Assembly (NCBI GenBank): GCA_023390775.1 | Contig: JAEWCF010000023.1 | Span: forward strand, 1 to 57,954 | DNA length: 57,954 nucleotides | Source of the DNA: Bacteroidota bacterium | Lineage (GTDB): Bacteria > Bacteroidota > Bacteroidia > Flavobacteriales > Flavobacteriaceae | Direction of reading: 5' to 3' | Shown: positions 18,611-26,077 of the stretch, in pieces | Numbering within the stretch: the stretch's first letter is position 1 | Layout of the letters: every line of letters begins with the position of its first letter | Notes under the pieces: model-generated | What the model saw: only the letters and a program-made list of their open reading frames with translations | What the model was told of the DNA's origin: nothing | Databases searched by the model: none | Position numbers and translations under genes: made by a program

Positions 18611-19056
18611 TTTTGCAGCATTTTGAGCCAATCGGTAAGGCTGAGTTTGTCACTTTCGGTGCTGACGTCGATTTGTGCGGCATTTCTCTTCGTGCCCAGG
18701 CCATATTGGATGATTCCGGATCGTTTTAAGCGTCGAAGGATGAACCATGCCGTTTTTTGTGTCGTGCCGAGTTCTTGTGCCAATGCTACCGAAGTCATCC
18801 CTTGTGGCCGGTGTTGCATCAGCCAAATGGCATGAAACCATTTCAAAAGAGGTATCTTGGAATTGTGAAAAATCGTATTGGTGCGCGCCGTGAAATATTT
18901 TCCGGTTTCCTTGCACTTGTATTTATGCCCCGCACATTTATATACCCGCGAAGTGGGCGAGAATGGGCTGGTAACCAATCCCTGCCAGCGGGTCATGGCA
19001 AGATATTCCATGCAGGCGTCCTCGGTGGGAAATAGGTTAAGAATCGGATTGGCCAT
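18607..19056 (-). CDS. IS1595-like transposase N-terminal domain protein lacking the DDE domain
   Basis: 149 residues that match only the first part of IS1595-family transposases: FPTEDACMEYLAMTRW, then a zinc-ribbon position, then FTARTNTIFHNSKIPLLKWF and TSVALAQELGTTQKTAWFIL, the helix-turn-helix. The zinc ribbon is degenerate: the usual first CxxC is replaced by SPFS, while CAGHKYKC remains. No DDE catalytic domain follows; instead there is a short tail (NAAQIDVSTESDKLSLTDW, residues ~125-143) and the coupled P63C gene. I see no terminal inverted repeats around the pair. It is better read as a domesticated DNA-binding protein than as an active transposase, though a truncated IS remnant is possible. 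Confidence 0.7.
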   Translation of the reverse strand: MANPILNLFPTEDACMEYLAMTRWQGLVTSPFSPTSRVYKCAGHKYKCKETGKYFTARTNTIFHNSKIPLLKWFHAIWLMQHRPQGMTSVALAQELGTTQKTAWFILRRLKRSGIIQYGLGTKRNAAQIDVSTESDKLSLTDWLKMLQK

Positions 19057-19279
19057 TTCGAGAAATTGGGTGTATAAATATATATAATTTGATAAATATT
19101 TAGTGCGTGCTTGTCATTTGCCGCATTTTTTGGCAGATGAAGCCAAAAATATCAACAATGGGGTGTTTGTATTAACAAATCGGGGACTAACATCTCAAAA
19201 CCATTAATTTAGCGCTGTCCTGATGCCCTCAGGCAGCCCCTACCTACCGCCGCTTACCTGCTTGTGATGGTTCAAATCC

Positions 19280-20161
19280 ATGGCACAGCAGATGACTTTT
19301 TCCTACATCGTTGTTGATGATCGTCCCGAAGATGTTTCGGCGGTCCGTGCCTTGGCGGGTGGTTACCCCAACCTGAAATTCAACGGAACTGCCGATAATT
19401 ACGACGATGCGCTGGATATAATCCTGGAGAGGTTGCCAGCGGTTGTGTTTCTTGAAATCAATCCCGAAAATCTAGAGAGCCGGTTGTCGCTGCACCTAAT
19501 AAACGAGGTTCACCGTTTCCTAAAGGTTCCCCCGCGATTTATCGTTACCACCGAGTCGCCCGACCATGTACTAAACGCCTTGCGGCACGAGGCCTTTGAC
19601 TACTTGCTGAAGCCCTTGTCAAAGTCGGATTTCCGGAAGGCCGTTTACCGCCTCGATAAAACCGTGACTGATACCGCACCCTTGTTGACTTTGCCGATCG
19701 TCGTCGACGAGCCGCAGCCGGTAGTGGAGACAGCAACTCAGAAGACGGACGACCAGCCGGAGCCCCAGGTCGAAATTATTGAACAGCTTTCATCGGGCGT
19801 AACCGAAGACAAGCCGCTGATTATCTGCGTAAAATCCTATGGGGATTACAGGTTCATTCACGCCGACGACATTTGCTATTTGCAGGCCGATAACAATTCG
19901 ACGGACATCCATCTGAACAATGGAGAGATGATCACGGCCTTCAAGACCCTTAAGCATTTTGAAAATGTGCTTTCCTCTCCGTTTGTCAGGATTCACAATT
20001 CCTATATCGTGAATATCGACTATGTTTCACGAATCCATACCGGCAATTCGGTGTGCTATATAAAGAACACCGCTACCAAACTTCCGTTCTCCAAATCCTA
20101 TAAGGAGAATGTCGATGCGATCCTTACAAGCATCACAAAAGGGAATTATCTCGAAATTTAG
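19280..20161 (+). CDS. LytTR-family response regulator with Glu at the phospho-acceptor site
   Basis: A 293-residue regulator. The receiver domain (residues ~8-130) has the acidic pair DD at 13-14 and the conserved LLKPLS lysine near 116, but where the phospho-acceptor Asp is expected the text is VVFLEINPE, that is Glu59. A linker of about 45 residues follows. The LytTR DNA-binding domain begins with IICVKSYGDYRFI near residue 177 and includes FVRIHNSYIVNIDYV. It lies 162 bases upstream of the repeat-peptide gene, same strand. With Glu it may mimic the phosphorylated state or work without phosphorylation. The role in controlling the neighbouring peptide gene is inferred from position. Confidence 0.88.
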   Translation: MAQQMTFSYIVVDDRPEDVSAVRALAGGYPNLKFNGTADNYDDALDIILERLPAVVFLEINPENLESRLSLHLINEVHRFLKVPPRFIVTTESPDHVLNALRHEAFDYLLKPLSKSDFRKAVYRLDKTVTDTAPLLTLPIVVDEPQPVVETATQKTDDQPEPQVEIIEQLSSGVTEDKPLIICVKSYGDYRFIHADDICYLQADNNSTDIHLNNGEMITAFKTLKHFENVLSSPFVRIHNSYIVNIDYVSRIHTGNSVCYIKNTATKLPFSKSYKENVDAILTSITKGNYLEI

Positions 20162-20258
20162 GGATTCCATCTACCCGGATTTAATATCCATCCACTCTCA
20201 GACTAGCACCATCCACCCAAAACCCCTATAAACATTAGGTGTGCGCAGACATGCTGTG

Positions 20259-20266
20259 TAGTTTTA
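20259..20266 (+). promoter_or_regulatory. possible -7 box upstream of the repeat-peptide gene
   Basis: TAGTTTTA has one mismatch to TAnnTTTG. Just downstream (20274-20287) AAAGTTC occurs twice in tandem, again a 7-base period, and could be an operator or part of the genome's heptad arrays. Weak evidence. Confidence 0.3.
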
Positions 20267-20323
20267 CCCCGTGAAAGTTCAAAGTTCACAGACCCTAACA
20301 AGAACAAAATAACATACACATTA

Positions 20324-20596
20324 ATGTCTCAAATTATGAAAAAAGCTATTTTAACCTTCGGACTGTTTTCCATGATGCTGGTGTTGACGTCTTTCACGTC
20401 GAATGAGATTGGGGGAACGCAAGGTGCTCCTAGACCCGTCTTCGAAATCGGAGGGACACAAGGTGCTCCTCGTCCAGTATTTGATATAGGGGGAACGCAA
20501 GGAGCTCCACGACCAGTGTATGAAATCGGCGGAACACAGGGTGCGCCTAGACCAGTTTTTGAAATTGGCGGAACTCAAGGTGCTCCCAGGCAATAA
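20324..20596 (+). CDS. secreted repeat peptide precursor (five 13-residue units)
   Basis: A 90-residue protein: a signal peptide (MKKAILTFGLFSMMLVLTSF; translation may start at 20324 or at the ATG 20336) followed directly by five tandem units of consensus EIGGTQGAPRPVF, the last one ending EIGGTQGAPRQ. The units lie at 20405, 20444, 20483, 20522 and 20561, each 39 bases. IGGTQGAPR is identical in all five, while codons differ freely (Gly as GGG, GGA, GGC; Arg as AGA, CGT, CGA, AGG), so the peptide and not the DNA is conserved. It has its own terminator and lies between a LytTR regulator and two TPR sensor kinases. I do not recognise the family. A processed signalling peptide is an attractive inference; a structural surface peptide is the main alternative. 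Confidence 0.85.
   Translation: MSQIMKKAILTFGLFSMMLVLTSFTSNEIGGTQGAPRPVFEIGGTQGAPRPVFDIGGTQGAPRPVYEIGGTQGAPRPVFEIGGTQGAPRQ
20405..20593 (+). repeat. 39-bp in-frame tandem repeat in the peptide gene
   Basis: Four full 39-base units and one 33-base unit, in frame, encoding 13 residues each. Third codon positions vary among units. Confidence 0.95.
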
Positions 20597-20619
20597 TTTG
20601 TAAATATTCGATGAAAAAT

Positions 20620-20650
20620 AAGGCTTTCAATTTGAAAGCCTTATTTTTTT
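20620..20650 (+). terminator. terminator after the repeat-peptide gene
   Basis: Stem AAGGCTTTCAA / TTGAAAGCCTT followed by ATTTTTTT. It separates the peptide gene from the kinase gene 24 bases downstream and would let the peptide mRNA be made in excess, with some read-through to the kinases. Confidence 0.85.
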
Positions 20651-23600
20651 ATATTTAGCGCAAAATTGAAAGAATGCGCTATATTCTTTTTATACTAGTA
20701 CTATTATTTATCAGTTGCAAGCGCTCTTCTGCTGTAGAAGAAAATTCCGACAATGATAGTTTAGTATATTATTTAAGAAAAATAGATGATCCAGCTTTCA
20801 CTGGTTCCACAAAAAAATTGCTTAAAAAAGCAGTCCAGCATGTTGCTACTGGAACGGATTCGATTCATCGAAAAAATGTCTTCACGCTTTCCAAAAAATT
20901 GTATAGTGAACGCTTAGAACCCGAACTTACGACCACAATTACAAAGCTCATATCGATTTCTAATACCAATAGAGATTCTTTGATGTTAGCTAAAGCCTAC
21001 AATTTATTAGGCAATCATTATATAAATTTAGGTAAGAATGATAGCGCTTATATCTACTTAAGACGGTCGGAAAAGCTATTTTTAAAAATGCACGATAGCG
21101 TTAGTTTAGGGAAAAACTATATAGATAAAGCATTCGCGCAATTATATGAAAATGATTTTTTTGGATGTGAAGTTTCTGCAATCCAAGGATTAGCGTATAT
21201 TAAATCACATAATATTAAACAAAGTGAATATGATGCGTATAATTTAATTGGAATAAGTTCTAACGAATTAAAAAATTTTGAAAATGCGATTTTGTATCAT
21301 TCTAAAGCATTAGAGATTGCTTTATCAAATAATTTAACTCCGGAATTTCATTTAGCTGCCAATTCACGAAACAATTTAGGAGTTGTATACCAAAATTTAG
21401 ATCAACATCCAGCAGCAATAAAGTATTTTGAAGATGCATTGAAAGATAAGAATTTATTAGCAGATTATCCTTCTCTGTATGCAATGATTACTGATAATTT
21501 GGCTTATTCTCATTTTAAAATGAACCGGTACAATAACCTGCCGGAGCTATTTTTTGAAGCGTTACGAATACGCGAAACTAATGGATTCACCTCCGGTATT
21601 ATTGCAAATAAATTACATATTAGTGAATATTATGCTGCAATAAAAGATACTATTAATGCTCAAACTTTCGCTCGACAATCATTAGAACTTGCCAAGAAAA
21701 CTAAAATCTCCGGTGACTTATTGGGCTCTTTAAAACAATTAGCAAAGGTTGAACATAAAAATGCGTCAAAATATTCGTCAGAGTATATCAGGATAAGTGA
21801 CAGTCTTCAAGAAGCTGAACGTAATTCGAAGGATAAATTTGCTAGAATAGTCTACGAAACTGAAGAGATTTCAATTGAAAAAGATAAGCTTGCCGAACAA
21901 AATAGAATCTTATTTTATTTTTTTATAACAATTCTATCGATTGGTGTCCTTCTATTTGTCATCAGATCTCAAAGGGCGAAAAACCGGGAGCTTCTGTTAA
22001 AACAAGCTCAGCAAAAAGCGAATGAGGATATATATAATCTCATGATCTCACAGCAGAGTAAAATTGAGGAGGGAAGGATTAAGGAGAAAAAGCGAATTGC
22101 TCAAGAATTGCACGATGGAATTTTAGGGAGATTATTTGGTGCGCGTCTCAACTTGGATAGTTTAAATAAAAGCACAAATGAGGAAAGCGTAAAAAGGCGA
22201 GATAATTACTTAGGTGAACTTAGGAAAATTGAGCAAGATTTACGAGAAATATCACATGATTTAAGTCGAGAACAATATCGATTAATAAACAATTTTGTTG
22301 CCATTTTAAATAATTTAATTGAGGAACAAAAGAAGTCATTTGCGAGTTGCGATGTTGAGTTAATTATTGATAATCAAATTGATTGGGAAAATGTAAGTAA
22401 TTCAAAAAAGATTAATTTATATCGGATAGTTCAAGAGGGGCTACAAAATATTAATAAATACGCCCAAGCTTCCAAAGTTAGTGTTTACATAAAAATTGCG
22501 GGAGATAATCTTATAGCTCAAATTTCGGATAATGGCGTTGGCTTTTCTGTCAATACTAAAAAGAAAGGTATTGGTTTACAAAATATGATTAGTCGCACAC
22601 ACGAAGTTGATGGTCTATTTGATATTAAATCAAAAAAAGGTAAGGGAACATTTATCCAGATAACCTTTCCTGCATATTCTTTATCATAATTACAGAAAAT
22701 CTGTAATACAATAAGTTACGACCCTATTAAATTTGTTTTTAGATAATAGGTCTTATGCGGAGAAGATTAATTTTTTTATTTTTATTACTCATTAGTATTA
22801 CTACTTTATCGCAAGAACTAAGTATTATTCAGATTTTAAAGTTAAATGAAGAGAACGGTTCTCCCAATGATTCTCTTCTAAGAGCAACCCTCCAACGTTC
22901 ATCTACCTATGATTCGAATAGCTTAGTTGAAATATTTAAACTAGCAGGAAGTTATTATGAGAGAAAGTGTTTAACGGATAGCGCTTTATATTTTTATCGT
23001 AAAGCACTTATCAATAAACCAAAATTACGCCAGCAAATTATTATTAAGTTAGATATTGCAAATCTTTATTATCAAGCCGGATATTACAACGAATGTGAAA
23101 ATCTCGTATTTCATTGCCTGCGTACATTGCCTCAGATAATGGACAACCAAATACTGTATTATCGGTCATATCAACTGCTTGGAATTTTAATGACAGAGAA
23201 CCGGAATTATGAGGATGCAATTAAATACTATAATAGGTCATTATCTGTTCTGGAAAATAATTCAATTAATGACCGCACATATCTAAAACAAACTGCGCTA
23301 AATAACTTGGGATATTGCTATCAACAAATGGGCAATCATAAAATTGCAATAGATCTATTTAAGAAGGCTTACAATTCGAGTGATTTTGCACGGGACCTTG
23401 CCCTAAAAGCGATGTTACTTGATAATTTAGGTTATTCCCAGTTTCAAAAAAATCCTAAAATCTTTTCACCTAAAATCTTTTTTGAAAGTTTAAAGATTAG
23501 AAATGACAATAAGATAATTCCAGGTATAATTCTTAGCAATATACATATTGCCGAATATTTTTATCGTCATAGAAAATCAGATCATGCTCTCGAATATATT

Positions 23601-23715
23601 CAGCGTGCAATTTCTTATTCAAGAAAATATAAGTTACCCCTTGAGGAATCACTTTCATTACGACTAATTGCCAAAATCGACGAACCGTCCAAGTATATAG
23701 AACGCATAAATTTTT
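20651..23715 (+). other. AT-rich island with a break inside the second kinase gene
   Basis: Composition changes sharply. Bases 21241-21300 contain 12 G+C of 60, whereas 20461-20520 (peptide gene) contain 32 of 60 and 24001-24060 (kinase half of the second sensor gene) 32 of 60. The right edge falls near 23680-23720, within one open reading frame, at the start of the segment conserved between the two kinases (SLQLAERRARNKFARI). This suggests that the first kinase and the sensor half of the second came from an AT-rich donor. Confidence 0.75.
20674..22689 (+). CDS. TPR sensor histidine kinase (HisKA_3 type)
   Basis: A 671-residue sensor kinase. The N-terminus MRYILFILVLLFISCKR is a hydrophobic signal, possibly a poor lipobox with Cys15. 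Residues ~90-350 form TPR-like helical repeats (KAYNLLGNHYINLGKNDSAY, NNLGVVYQNLDQHPAAIKYF). One transmembrane segment lies at residues 412-432, so the TPR part should be outside the cytoplasm. A coiled segment leads to the HisKA_3 box KRIAQELHDGILG with His480, and the ATPase domain shows EGLQNINKYAQ (near 590), DNGVGF (Asp619) and GIGLQNM. Very AT-rich codon use, unlike the surroundings. It is paralogous to the next gene over its whole length and lies 77 bases after the repeat-peptide gene. Ligand unknown. Confidence 0.9.
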   Translation: MRYILFILVLLFISCKRSSAVEENSDNDSLVYYLRKIDDPAFTGSTKKLLKKAVQHVATGTDSIHRKNVFTLSKKLYSERLEPELTTTITKLISISNTNRDSLMLAKAYNLLGNHYINLGKNDSAYIYLRRSEKLFLKMHDSVSLGKNYIDKAFAQLYENDFFGCEVSAIQGLAYIKSHNIKQSEYDAYNLIGISSNELKNFENAILYHSKALEIALSNNLTPEFHLAANSRNNLGVVYQNLDQHPAAIKYFEDALKDKNLLADYPSLYAMITDNLAYSHFKMNRYNNLPELFFEALRIRETNGFTSGIIANKLHISEYYAAIKDTINAQTFARQSLELAKKTKISGDLLGSLKQLAKVEHKNASKYSSEYIRISDSLQEAERNSKDKFARIVYETEEISIEKDKLAEQNRILFYFFITILSIGVLLFVIRSQRAKNRELLLKQAQQKANEDIYNLMISQQSKIEEGRIKEKKRIAQELHDGILGRLFGARLNLDSLNKSTNEESVKRRDNYLGELRKIEQDLREISHDLSREQYRLINNFVAILNNLIEEQKKSFASCDVELIIDNQIDWENVSNSKKINLYRIVQEGLQNINKYAQASKVSVYIKIAGDNLIAQISDNGVGFSVNTKKKGIGLQNMISRTHEVDGLFDIKSKKGKGTFIQITFPAYSLS

Positions 23716-24608
23716 TGCATGACTCCCTCCAACTCGCCGAGCGCCGCGCCCGCAATAAATTTGCCCGCATCGCATTTGAAACCGATGAGATTACCCAGGA
23801 AAAAGATCAGGCCATACAGGATAAATGGCTAGTCATCAGTGTTGCGTCACTTGCGCTGATGCTGACCTTGACCCTGACCATAATCATCCGGCAGCGGGCT
23901 AAACAAAAGGAACTGGTTTTTGCCCGTGAACAGGAAATAGCGAATAATTCCATCTATCAGTTGATGCATGACCAACAGGCAAAAATCAACGAAGGGCGCC
24001 AAATCGAGAAGAAACGCATAGCGCGGGAACTCCACGACGGTGTAATGAACAGGCTGGCCAGTACGCGGCTCAATTTATTTATCCTGAACAAGAAAAAGGA
24101 CGAAGAGACCATCAATAAATGCCTGCCGTTTATCAATGAGATCCAGGGAATTGAAAAGGAGATCCGGCAAGTGGCTCACGACCTGGACAATGAACTGTTC
24201 TCCGGAAATGTCACTTTCAACACGATTTTGGAGGAGCTTTTCAGGAGCAGGAACGCGGTCGGGTCGGCAAAAATCCATCACGACATTACTGCGGAGGTCA
24301 ATTGGAATGCCGTGGATTCCGCGCTCAAGATCAATCTATACCGGATTATCCAGGAGGCCATAAACAATGTTGAAAAGCATGCGCACGCCAAAAACCTGTA
24401 TGTCACCCTGATTGCCGAAGAACAGCAACTCAAGTTGATCGTTCATGATGACGGGCAAGGATTCGACAAATCCCGGATCCGGCACGGGATCGGGCTCAAG
24501 AATATAGCGGACCGCGCCGCGATGTCGGGTGGAACGGTCGATATCAAATCGGGCAAAGGGAAGGGCACGATCCTGACCGTATCAATGCCAATAAAGGATG
24601 TTGTATGA
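22755..24608 (+). CDS. TPR sensor histidine kinase, compositional mosaic
   Basis: A 617-residue paralogue of the preceding kinase. It has a signal peptide (MRRRLIFLFLLLISITTLSQ), TPR-like repeats over residues ~70-300 (NNLGYCYQQMGNHKIAIDLF), one membrane span at 358-381, the HisKA_3 box KRIARELHDGVMN with His427, and ATPase motifs EAINNVEKHAHA, DDGQGF and GIGLKNI. Codons before about residue 320 are AT-rich, those after are GC-rich like the rest of the chromosome, which points to recombination between the sensor and kinase halves. Its stop overlaps the next gene's ATG by four bases (ATGA), so kinase and response regulator are translationally coupled and should form a pair. Confidence 0.9.
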   Translation: MRRRLIFLFLLLISITTLSQELSIIQILKLNEENGSPNDSLLRATLQRSSTYDSNSLVEIFKLAGSYYERKCLTDSALYFYRKALINKPKLRQQIIIKLDIANLYYQAGYYNECENLVFHCLRTLPQIMDNQILYYRSYQLLGILMTENRNYEDAIKYYNRSLSVLENNSINDRTYLKQTALNNLGYCYQQMGNHKIAIDLFKKAYNSSDFARDLALKAMLLDNLGYSQFQKNPKIFSPKIFFESLKIRNDNKIIPGIILSNIHIAEYFYRHRKSDHALEYIQRAISYSRKYKLPLEESLSLRLIAKIDEPSKYIERINFLHDSLQLAERRARNKFARIAFETDEITQEKDQAIQDKWLVISVASLALMLTLTLTIIIRQRAKQKELVFAREQEIANNSIYQLMHDQQAKINEGRQIEKKRIARELHDGVMNRLASTRLNLFILNKKKDEETINKCLPFINEIQGIEKEIRQVAHDLDNELFSGNVTFNTILEELFRSRNAVGSAKIHHDITAEVNWNAVDSALKINLYRIIQEAINNVEKHAHAKNLYVTLIAEEQQLKLIVHDDGQGFDKSRIRHGIGLKNIADRAAMSGGTVDIKSGKGKGTILTVSMPIKDVV

Positions 24609-25270
24609 ATATTGTAAACCTGCTCATCATTGACGATCACCATCTTATGATCGAAGGCTACAAAGCCATCCTGAATTATTCAGATTGTGGTTTTAAGTTC
24701 AGCCTGTCCACCGCACATGACTGCGAATCGGGTTACCGGATATTGGGCAATCCGCGAAACGCAAGCAAATTCGACCTGATTTTCATCGATCGCGGACTTC
24801 CTCCGTTCGAACAGGAAAAAATCCACAACGGAGATGATTTGGCAATCCTAGCACGGCGAAATTTCCCCGAGACCAAAATCGTGATCCTGACCTCGCATGC
24901 CCAGGCGTTCGTCCTCTACAACATCGTCAAGGAAATCAATCCCGACGGCCTCCTGGTCAAGAGTGATTTCGATGCCGAGCAACTGCTGGAAGCCGTTCGG
25001 CGGATTCTGGCAGGCGAAATTTTTTACAGCAACACCGTCAGGCAGAACATCCGCGAATTAAGTGCGCGCAATGCTTATCTCGACAATTACAATCGCCAGA
25101 TCATTACCCTGTTGTCAAAGGGAATCAAGACAAAAAGCCTTCCCGATTACCTTCCGCTTTCCATCAGCGCGATAGACAAGCGGAAGGTCCAGATCCGCGA
25201 TTACTTCAACATTGGCTGTGGAGGCGACGAGGATATCATTCGCGAGGCGAGGACGGCCGGATTTATTTGA
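24605..25270 (+). CDS. NarL/FixJ-like response regulator
   Basis: 221 residues. The receiver domain has the acidic pair in LLIIDDHHLMIEGY, the acceptor Asp62 in IFIDRGLPP, the Thr in VILTSHAQ and the Lys in LLVKSD. The C-terminal ~60 residues (QIITLLSKGIKTKSLPDY, then PLSISAIDKRKVQIRDYF) have the spacing of a LuxR-type helix-turn-helix but a divergent sequence. It is coupled to the second sensor kinase by an ATGA overlap and is its likely partner. It is a paralogue of the regulator at 26078. The Cys- and Gly-rich spot near the end (IGCGGDE) is odd but unexplained. Confidence 0.88.
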   Translation: MNIVNLLIIDDHHLMIEGYKAILNYSDCGFKFSLSTAHDCESGYRILGNPRNASKFDLIFIDRGLPPFEQEKIHNGDDLAILARRNFPETKIVILTSHAQAFVLYNIVKEINPDGLLVKSDFDAEQLLEAVRRILAGEIFYSNTVRQNIRELSARNAYLDNYNRQIITLLSKGIKTKSLPDYLPLSISAIDKRKVQIRDYFNIGCGGDEDIIREARTAGFI

Positions 25271-25317
25271 CGGTAAAACCGTAAAATCACATTTGGCGGA
25301 AGACCTAATTTCAGGTC

Positions 25318-25983
25318 ATGAAACTATTGCTTATACTCGTTTTGTGTTCCGTGCCGCTACGGAGCCAAACCTTTCCGATGCATCTGATAGACGGAAAACT
25401 CCACATTGAAATGATGACCGACGGCATCCCGAGCAAGGTTCCGGTGGTTTTTTCCAGGTTCGATGCGGGACTTAAGATGCACGGGCTGAAACTTGAATCC
25501 GACCGGACGAATGAAAAAGTAATTGGAATCAATCATTTGTCAAAATTTCCCCAACCGATATTATTCGACTTTGAGCACATGCAAATGGTTGCGGGATTTA
25601 CCGAGTCGGAAGGTTTTGTGAGCCTTGACGCCAAGATTGCCGGAATGGTTCAATTGTCTCTACCCGTGCGGTGGAAGCGCTACAAGTTCAGGATGTCGCC
25701 GGACCTTCCGGTTATCGCGAACCTCCGGTCGGATAAAAAAATGAAGTTCCTCAGCGGCCATTCGTTCGGGGAATCAAATGGCCGGTTTTACAGCGGTATC
25801 GGCATTGGCATCGGAACGAGGGATTATGGCCCCGGGCTCACGATTTGCCAAACGTGTCACAACGAGATCGGTTCTGCGTTCATGGCGGGCTTCAATTGGA
25901 TCGTTGACTTCCGCGCGGGAAATGTTTCGGCAAAAAAGAATTCAAGGATTATTGAAATACAAGGACTTTTCGGCAGTAAGTGA
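25318..25983 (+). CDS. exported protein of unknown function with a CxxCH motif
   Basis: 221 residues with a signal peptide (MKLLLILVLCSVPLRSQ). I do not recognise the family. A Gly-rich segment (YSGIGIGIGTRDYG) near residue 162 is followed by TICQTCHNEIG, which has the CxxCH form of a c-type heme site, though a single motif in this setting may be chance. The N-terminal half (MHLIDGKLHIEMMTDG; VVFSRFDAGLKMHGLKLES) suggests beta structure. It starts 47 bases after the response regulator and lies between two paralogous regulators, so it may be part of the same unit; a role in the sensing pathway is only an inference. Confidence 0.7.
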   Translation: MKLLLILVLCSVPLRSQTFPMHLIDGKLHIEMMTDGIPSKVPVVFSRFDAGLKMHGLKLESDRTNEKVIGINHLSKFPQPILFDFEHMQMVAGFTESEGFVSLDAKIAGMVQLSLPVRWKRYKFRMSPDLPVIANLRSDKKMKFLSGHSFGESNGRFYSGIGIGIGTRDYGPGLTICQTCHNEIGSAFMAGFNWIVDFRAGNVSAKKNSRIIEIQGLFGSK

Positions 25984-26044
25984 GGTTGGATAACTTGCTG
26001 ATAAAATCTGATTTTTACCGAAACAATTGGATTTGACATTTGTG

Positions 26045-26052
26045 TACATTTG
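26045..26052 (+). promoter_or_regulatory. -7 promoter box of the second NarL-like regulator
   Basis: TACATTTG, an exact TAnnTTTG match, 25 bases before the ATG at 26078. It shows that this regulator can be transcribed on its own and argues against starting it at the upstream in-frame TTG (26027). Confidence 0.6.
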
Positions 26053-26077
26053 CGCCATACAACCAACAACCGTCAAT

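Noticed and set aside
18607..19056. Active IS1595-family insertion sequence
   Set aside because: No DDE catalytic domain, degenerate zinc ribbon and no terminal inverted repeats or target duplication that I can see.
19110..19150. Palindrome TGCC..GGCA as operator upstream of the transposase-like gene
   Set aside because: Only four bases per arm with an A/T spacer; too short to distinguish from chance.
20405..20593. CRISPR-like or minisatellite reading of the 39-bp repeat
   Set aside because: The repeat is in frame, follows a signal peptide, and conserves residues rather than bases; a coding explanation is sufficient.
22755..24608. Frameshift or gene fusion in the second sensor kinase
   Set aside because: The frame is continuous, domain order is normal and length fits its paralogue; only the base composition changes, so recombination between homologues is the better explanation.
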